From: JAZTZP01 sp045637525
Lineage (GTDB): Bacteria; Bacillota; Clostridia; UBA1381
Assembly (NCBI GenBank): GCA_045637525.1
Contig: JAZTZP010000032.1
Location: 1-26,196, forward strand
Length of the DNA stretch: 26,196 nt
Reading direction: 5' to 3'
Part shown: positions 23,834-26,196 of the stretch, piece by piece
How the letters are laid out: each line of letters starts with the position of its first letter
Numbering within the stretch: the first letter of the stretch is position 1
The notes under the pieces: generated by a model
Told to the model about the DNA's origin: nothing
The model's database searches: none
Seen by the model: the letters and a program-made list of their open reading frames with translations, nothing else
Program-made: the position numbers and the translations under genes

Positions 23834-25819
23834 TTATTGAACTGTAATGATAACCTGTTTTGTGTTATCGTTCCATTCGACATTTGCTCCGAATGCTTCC
23901 GAAATAGCACGTACAGGGACGAGGGTTCTGTCGTTTATTATAGCTGCCGGTGCATCGAGTTCTGTCGGGGCACCGTTTTTATACATTATGTTGCTGTTTA
24001 TTGTTAGGGAAACCGTTGTATTACCTAAGACCCCCGTAGCTGTGTCGGTTGAATTATCCCAGGAAACTGATGCTCCGAGTGCTTCAAATATGGCTCTCAT
24101 TGGAACGAGTGTACGACTGTTTATAAGAGTCGGTTGCACATCGAAACAGAGCTTTTTGCCGTTTACCGAAACGCCTATATCCTCATTTATGGGGTTTGTG
24201 CTTACGAAACCGTTTTCGCCCACATAAAAATTATATTCCTTAATAAAGTTTGTATTTGCCGCCCATATGGAAACTGTAAGCTTATGTGCTCCGGCGCTTA
24301 GTGACGCTACATCAATATGCGCCTTATACGGTATTTCTTGCTGAGACGGTATTCCGACACCATCGATGGAATATGATACGGAGGTTTCAGCTCCCGGATA
24401 GCTTGCATATGTATAAAGGTTTATTTCGTCACGTGTTTCGTTAAGCGTTGAAAAACGGGTATATCCTGCAGTTCCTCTGTTGAGGTAAGACATTACGGGC
24501 AGATTTTCACGAAGAAGATGGTAGTATTCGTCCCGCATGGCATCATTCTGGGTAAGGCTGAAATCCTTTTCCATATTTTTATTGAAATACATTATGCCTT
24601 TAATCTGAGGATAAACCATATCGGCATAGGTATAGAATTCTTTCATTTTGTTCAGTGCATGCTCCAGCGTCTGTGTTCCGGTGCTGTCGTTGTAAGCAAA
24701 ACCGCTTTCGCTTACTAAAATCGGCTTTCTTTCTCCGAACGCTTCTATTATATTCCGCATTCTTACTATAACGTTATCATAGACGCCGCGGCAGAAATAG
24801 GCATCGCTTACATCGCCTAAGATGTTTGATGATTCCGGGTTTAAATTGTCGTAGACAGACATTCCGACCCAGTCAACATATTCATCACCCGGATAGAAAT
24901 CCTCTGCTGTGACATACATATTTGAAATATCTGACGGGGAATACAGCATAGCTGCATTTGGAGCGTATTGTCTTGCAAGATTAGCTATTTTTCTGAACGC
25001 TTGCTTGTATGTTTCTATGTAGTTTGCACGCTCTGCATCATCTGCAGGCATTTCCCAGCAGTTGACTTCTGCACCGAAACGAAGAAGTACGTTTTCATGA
25101 ATACCTGATATATATTTCAGGTTTGAAATAATATATTCATCCGAAGACGGTTCGAGGACTCTTTGCAGTGAGTAAAGATTTTCAGGATATACGTTCCATG
25201 CTATTTCAAAATAAATGTCATCTTTTTCCGGGAACATATGTGAAAAGCTTTCAACGCTTTCTTCAAAAAATCTTACATACAGCAAAAATCCCGGTACGAG
25301 CTCCCCATCAAGCGAGCCGGTCATGCCGTCATAGCATGAGCCTACAAAGGCACCTTTTTCATTTTCATACATAGCACCGTGGAATGGAACATCGGCAGGG
25401 TAGGTTGCATCCGTATAAACTTCGGGACCTAAAGTTAAGTGGTTTAGGATGGCTTCACGGAATTTTATGTTTTCTTCATGATTTGCACCGGTCTTTTCCT
25501 GCAAAAGCTTTGCTGAATTGATGAATTTTTGGCTGTATTCGATTGCCTTGTCGTAATAGCCGGCTTTTTCTGCTGCAACGCTTGCACTCAGGTATGGCCA
25601 TATTAAAACCTCATGCTCACGAGTTGTTGAAACATTCGGATAGAGGTTTTCCATGTCGGCAACTGCCTCAAGTACGCCACGGTAGTCTGCAGAGTTGTCG
25701 GCAGATACATAGCGCTCACGAATTGCCCAATATCCTTTCGGATAATCGTCTGCCGCATAAGCAGATGGCATGAGAATTGTTAAAGATAATAACAGATTTA
25801 CAATTTTTTTCAGTTTCAT
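23834..25819 (-). CDS. Secreted GH26-like glycoside hydrolase with C-terminal copper-amine-oxidase-N domain
   Basis: The 661-aa protein has a signal peptide ending near AYA|AD and a helical N-terminal region (about 40-130). The (beta/alpha)8-type domain at about 145-440 carries the GH26 hallmarks: acid/base E251 in LLRFGAEVNCWEM and nucleophile E371 in KPILVSESGFA, with YPGDEYVDWVGMSVY between them. A beta-sandwich spacer (about 460-535) precedes a Cu_amine_oxidN1 domain (about 549-661) with two copies of the (R)TLVP(M/V)RAI.EA.GA.V signature. GH26 enzymes are mostly beta-mannanases; the closest activity here cannot be fixed. AAAGGA lies upstream of the ATG on the minus strand. The gene is convergent with the signalling operon and its own terminator seems missing, as the stop abuts the intron fragment. 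Confidence 0.87.
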   Translation of the reverse strand: MKLKKIVNLLLSLTILMPSAYAADDYPKGYWAIRERYVSADNSADYRGVLEAVADMENLYPNVSTTREHEVLIWPYLSASVAAEKAGYYDKAIEYSQKFINSAKLLQEKTGANHEENIKFREAILNHLTLGPEVYTDATYPADVPFHGAMYENEKGAFVGSCYDGMTGSLDGELVPGFLLYVRFFEESVESFSHMFPEKDDIYFEIAWNVYPENLYSLQRVLEPSSDEYIISNLKYISGIHENVLLRFGAEVNCWEMPADDAERANYIETYKQAFRKIANLARQYAPNAAMLYSPSDISNMYVTAEDFYPGDEYVDWVGMSVYDNLNPESSNILGDVSDAYFCRGVYDNVIVRMRNIIEAFGERKPILVSESGFAYNDSTGTQTLEHALNKMKEFYTYADMVYPQIKGIMYFNKNMEKDFSLTQNDAMRDEYYHLLRENLPVMSYLNRGTAGYTRFSTLNETRDEINLYTYASYPGAETSVSYSIDGVGIPSQQEIPYKAHIDVASLSAGAHKLTVSIWAANTNFIKEYNFYVGENGFVSTNPINEDIGVSVNGKKLCFDVQPTLINSRTLVPMRAIFEALGASVSWDNSTDTATGVLGNTTVSLTINSNIMYKNGAPTELDAPAAIINDRTLVPVRAISEAFGANVEWNDNTKQVIITVQ

Positions 25820-25850
25820 TTAAATTATCCTTTCATTAATCAGTTTTTAC

Positions 25851-25879
25851 ATTATATCATAAAATTTATGATATGTCAA
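25851..25879 (-). promoter_or_regulatory. Consensus sigma-A promoter of the GH26-like gene
   Basis: Read on the minus strand, TTGACA (25879-25874) and TATAAT (25856-25851) are both perfect consensus and are separated by exactly 17 bp. The -10 is 31 nt upstream of the start codon. Confidence 0.93.
25854..25874. promoter_or_regulatory. Palindromic operator candidate between -35 and -10
   Basis: A perfect palindrome with arms ATATCATAAA (25854-25863) and TTTATGATAT (25865-25874) around one central base fills the promoter spacer and touches both hexamers. This placement is typical of repressor operators. The regulator is not identified and no transcription-factor gene for it is in the window. 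Confidence 0.65.
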
Positions 25880-25927
25880 TGATTGAGTGAAAAATTGTAC
25901 GGTTTTTGAATGAGTAAATAAACTTAC

Positions 25928-26196
25928 AAATTATAGTTTAGCGGCGTGTTTACAGTCTGCGTTCGATACGCTTTGCTAAAGCCTCCCTTGCCTAAAGGGA
26001 GGTGGCACAGCGTAAGCTGTGACGGAGGGATATATAGTAAAAACATAGAAAAATCAATATCCCTCCACCGCAAGCGGTCCCCCTCCCTGAAGGTGAATTG
26101 ACTTTGTCAAGAGAAGCCACCCTGGGGTGTTAGGCAAGGGAGGCAAGCAAAGCGACACCGAAAACCTACTGCAAACACGCAGATAAACTATAATTT
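25928..26196. mobile_element. MITE-like palindromic repeat, reaching the window end
   Basis: Terminal inverted repeats AAATTATAGTTTA...CGTGTTT (25928-25951) and the matching inverted copy (26173-26196) bound a 269-bp segment; the window ends at the outer edge. Inside are hairpins CCTCCCTT/AAGGGAGG (25982-26002) and CACAGC/GCTGTG (26006-26021). A long imperfect inverted repeat pairs the left CGCTTTGCTAAAGCCTCCCT block with the right GGGAGGCAAGCAAAGCG block. No coding sequence is present. This palindromic type is common between genes in gut Clostridia, from memory. The stretch 25880-25927 shows nothing notable. Confidence 0.75.

Noticed and set aside
23681..24007. A 108-codon plus-strand frame from the terminator into the GH26-like gene
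   Set aside because: It runs through the terminator and intron fragment, then antisense through a well-supported gene, with no ribosome site.
23847..24227. A 126-codon plus-strand frame antisense to the copper-amine-oxidase-N domain
   Set aside because: It is the mirror of a conserved domain on the other strand and has no start signals.
1..26196. CRISPR arrays, tRNA or rRNA genes, prophage structural genes
   Set aside because: No regularly spaced direct repeats, no cloverleaf with conserved arms and no phage module genes were seen.

Overview
The window looks like chromosomal DNA of a low-GC, Gram-positive, anaerobic Clostridia-type bacterium, probably an uncultured gut Eubacteriales/Oscillospiraceae-like lineage. 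This is inferred from the AT-rich coding sequence, strong AGGAGG ribosome binding sites, two S-layer-homology (SLH) proteins, SpoIIE/STAS partner-switching proteins, copper-amine-oxidase-N wall-type domains and the class of palindromic repeat at the right end. No rRNA, tRNA or CRISPR array was seen.

Layout. (1) 164-5078, plus strand: a small four-helix membrane protein, a secreted SH3/NlpC-P60/SLH wall hydrolase, a 7TM LytS-type histidine kinase and its overlapping response regulator with a SARP-like winged helix, closed by a terminator at 5090-5120. (2) 5302-10254: a 1278-aa secreted protein with three InlB-type repeats, a 54-aa peptide with an N-terminal YxxP motif, a secreted copper-amine-oxidase-N protein and a four-helix membrane protein. 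A 112-bp tandem repeat rich in hairpins follows. (3) 10633-12187: a STAS anti-anti-sigma protein behind an attenuator-like hairpin, a flavodoxin-fold reductase and a Pr6Pr-type membrane protein. (4) 12287-23639: nine tightly packed plus-strand genes: a Cache-HAMP-GGDEF diguanylate cyclase, an unknown C-terminally membrane-anchored protein, a RelA/SpoT-type alarmone synthetase, a small alarmone hydrolase, an SLH-M13 metallopeptidase, a DUF975 membrane protein, a second STAS protein, a SpoIIE phosphatase fused to a HATPase kinase domain, and a degenerate ATPase-like protein. A strong terminator ends the run. (5) 23718-23830: the 5' end of a group IIC intron, abutting the terminator. (6) 23834-25819, minus strand: a secreted GH26-like glycosidase with a perfect sigma-A promoter and a palindromic operator. 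(7) 25928-26196: a MITE-like palindromic repeat.

How the parts may work together. Region 4 places c-di-GMP synthesis, (p)ppGpp synthesis and hydrolysis, and a sigma-factor partner switch in what looks like one transcription unit. The clearest unexpected signal is a 20-bp tandem TTGTCAT box that occurs identically upstream of region 2 (just after the response-regulator gene) and upstream of region 4. In both places it lies 11 bp before a -10-like hexamer. Direct repeats with 11-bp period are the known binding geometry of SARP-type regulators, so the two-component system of region 1 may control both the surface-protein cassette and the second-messenger operon. This is inference from sequence only.
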